NCBI RefSeq assembly: GCF_010078385.1
Contig: NZ_SIJC01000002.1
Span: forward strand, 124,001 to 188,000
Direction: 5' to 3'
DNA: 64,000 bases
From: Chengkuizengella sediminis
Lineage (GTDB): Bacteria > Bacillota > Bacilli > Paenibacillales > KCTC-33759
Below the pieces are notes generated by a model that did no database searches, was not told the origin of the DNA, and saw only the letters and a program-made list of their open reading frames with translations. Positions 63,501 to 64,000 of this stretch are shown in pieces. The first letter of the stretch is position 1. Every line of letters begins with the position of its first letter. Made by a program: the position numbers and the translations under genes.

Positions 63501-64000
63501 AGTTTTACAGATGGATAAAATCAGTATGAATGATAACTTTTATCACCATGGAGGAGACTCCATAAAAGCGATCCAAATTGTTTCAAAACTAAAGAGTCAA
63601 CAATACTCTATAAAAGTAAAGGATATTCTTTCAAATCCCATCTTAGGGCAGATGGTCAAGCACATGAAAAAAGAGCCTGGAAATCAAGTAGATCAAATAA
63701 CAGTGGAGGGGAAGATCAAACATACACCTATTGTATCTTGGTTTTTATCACATAACTTTAATGAATTAAACTACTACAATCAATCTGTTTTATTAGATTT
63801 GAAACAAGAGATGAAAGCTGACAAGCTTGAACAAATCATAGATGAATTAATTGCTCATCATGATTCCTTAAGAATGAATGTTAATCCTATAAACCAAGAA
63901 TTGTTTTATATGAAAAAGGAAGAATTGATTCGAGATAAAATCCAGGAGTTTGATTTATCGAAGTTTTCTTCTGATGTACAGCAGGTGAAAATGGTTCAAA
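60580..64000 (+). CDS. Nonribosomal peptide synthetase, partial (C-A-PCP-E start)
   Basis: The first 1,140 residues of a synthetase continue past the window. Domain order: a condensation domain (1 to about 440, HHxxxDG at 140-146, 'HHIIADG', starting 'LYPLTHPQKRVWYIEQIYPNSS' like lipopeptide starter domains). An adenylation domain (about 450-960) follows, with A3 'YTSGSTGKPKG' at 603, A5 'NEYGPTE' at 740, 'GYRIELGEIEKQL' and the Lys in 'ANGKVNRSML'. Then a carrier domain has 'HHGGDSI' with phosphopantetheine Ser994. The segment from 1048 ('HTPIVSWFLSH', 'YYNQSVLLDL') looks like an epimerization domain. The specificity residues read D L T K I G E V G, close to the Asn code D L T K L G E V G. 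An N-terminal C domain on the first module suggests acylation of the first residue. The start follows AGGAAGTGGG. Confidence 0.9.
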   Translation, partial: MCAQMKTLKLYPLTHPQKRVWYIEQIYPNSSLYNIGGPVKIKGLIDFRLLEKAIQTLIRRHDGLRMKLIEVNGEVSQYVSEYEKTGLKFKDFSTFENPELHFNQWVEDEARRPFILNENLFEFSLFKVSDSENGYLVKLHHIIADGWSIHIITEQIREIYIKLLHGESITDELSVSYLEYINQEQTYFKSDRFIKNKKFWNDLFKTLPEGFINKNSDFTKGKRKTFQIIPQLSSKIKNFAKNNNVSLNTFFIFSYFLYQNKITHQRDLIIGTPVLNRSGQKDKSIIGMFTSTMPFRFRIDEKATILDTLKSMNRELMRCYFHQKYPYDLLMGDLELQKKGYHQLFDTSINYYNTKLETQFNDSQVENIEFYSGHQMYSLQLVIKDWLDSGRLMVEFDYKTSEYDEEKIEEMYHRLNILINQILEDCNEEIRNINLLSNEEKRKLITEFNATESPYPKHKSIIQLFEEQVSKTPDKIAIRFNEKQYSYQQLNAKVNQLARLLINKGLQKESIVGLLTHHSIESVISMLAVLKAGGAYMPIDPDYPEDRITYMLSDSDCKMLLVNFEYCTEFNREVINLCNDEIFKGDTSNLNTEYFMSHLAYVIYTSGSTGKPKGVMIEQQGLVNYIWWAKQMYVKDEYEVFPLYSSLAFDLTITSIFTPLISGGKIVVYRSDEDEYVLYKIRSENQSTVVKLTPSHLSLLKDMDNVNSSIKRFIVGGEDLSVNLSRKIIESFGGNVEIYNEYGPTETVVGCMIHKYNIEKDAKSSVPIGKPAHNVNIYILDSNFNPVPINEVGEMYISGDGVARGYLNREDLTKERFLCNPFHSGKRMYQTGDLARFNLEGQIEYLGRSDHQVKINGYRIELGEIEKQLLNVSSIKEAVVIDGEHENESKFLCAYFVSTQEEMTSNQVRNKLTGQLPDYMIPTYFFQLDEIPLTANGKVNRSMLPKPEVMYRENTNFISYRNEAEQQLVISMGEVLQMDKISMNDNFYHHGGDSIKAIQIVSKLKSQQYSIKVKDILSNPILGQMVKHMKKEPGNQVDQITVEGKIKHTPIVSWFLSHNFNELNYYNQSVLLDLKQEMKADKLEQIIDELIAHHDSLRMNVNPINQELFYMKKEELIRDKIQEFDLSKFSSDVQQVKMVQ

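Overview
The window looks like the chromosome of a low-GC, endospore-forming member of the Bacilli. I suspect Paenibacillaceae or a relative, but the sequence alone does not settle the genus. The main evidence is the gene order from mntR to spoIIIAH. It follows the Bacillus subtilis order mntR(yqhN)-yqhO-yqhP-yqhQ-yqhR-aroQ(yqhS)-yqhT-efp-yqhV-spoIIIAA..AH, with several insertions. Many genes start at TTG or GTG behind strong AGGAGG-type sites. No tRNA, rRNA, CRISPR array or complete insertion sequence was seen.

Layout. 1-1.5 kb: two small YjcZ-type spore proteins, a Zur-like Fur regulator and yidD. 1.5-7.7 kb: a methionine T-box with metS, an MFS carrier, a zinc-binding lipoprotein behind a near-perfect Zur box, ccdA and mntR. 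8-24.7 kb: the yqh/spoIIIA block. Inserted in it are a class C beta-lactamase-like serine hydrolase, lysC (with an internal start for the beta subunit), a UPF0756 membrane protein and the sulfolactate genes comA-comB. comA and spoIIIAA both have good sigma-E-like promoters. 24.8-29.4 kb: a secreted M14 carboxypeptidase, two small membrane proteins, then an FAD oxidoreductase plus a tiny Cys-rich peptide. Three ATCAA-N6-TTGAT palindromes of the ArsR type surround that pair. 29.5-37.8 kb: a sugar ABC importer without an ATPase, its two-component system and a GH3 beta-N-acetylhexosaminidase. 38.4-41.8 kb: a fixABCX electron-transfer operon. 42-51.9 kb: an accessory stretch with an AraC regulator, an SRPBCC protein, a truncated HAD gene, orphan small proteins, a secreted protein of unknown function, an M3 peptidase, a DNA/RNA endonuclease, an acetyltransferase, PaiB and a subtilase. 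52.3-60.2 kb: a thiolase, hydroxyacyl-CoA dehydrogenase, two acyl-CoA dehydrogenases and fused isobutyryl-CoA mutase IcmF. 60.6 kb to the end: the first 1,140 codons of a nonribosomal peptide synthetase.

How the parts fit. The thl-hbd-acd-acd-icmF set can interconvert straight and branched four-carbon acyl-CoAs. fixABCX could take electrons from flavoprotein dehydrogenases, although the two loci are 10 kb apart. Metal homeostasis genes (zur, zinc lipoprotein, mntR) cluster in the first 8 kb.

The most exciting signal is at the right edge. The synthetase begins C-A-PCP and then what looks like an epimerase domain. Its adenylation pocket reads as D-L-T-K-I-G-E-V-G, one conservative change from the known asparagine code. 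An acyl-D-Asn-loading first module is the hallmark of prodrug-activated antibiotics (xenocoumacin, zwittermicin, amicoumacin, colibactin), so the cluster beyond the window deserves attention. Other items to check are the candidate ArsR regulon, two families of short dispersed inverted repeats, a C-terminal module shared by two secreted proteases, and an ATP-synthase c-like small protein that lacks its proton-carrying carboxylate.
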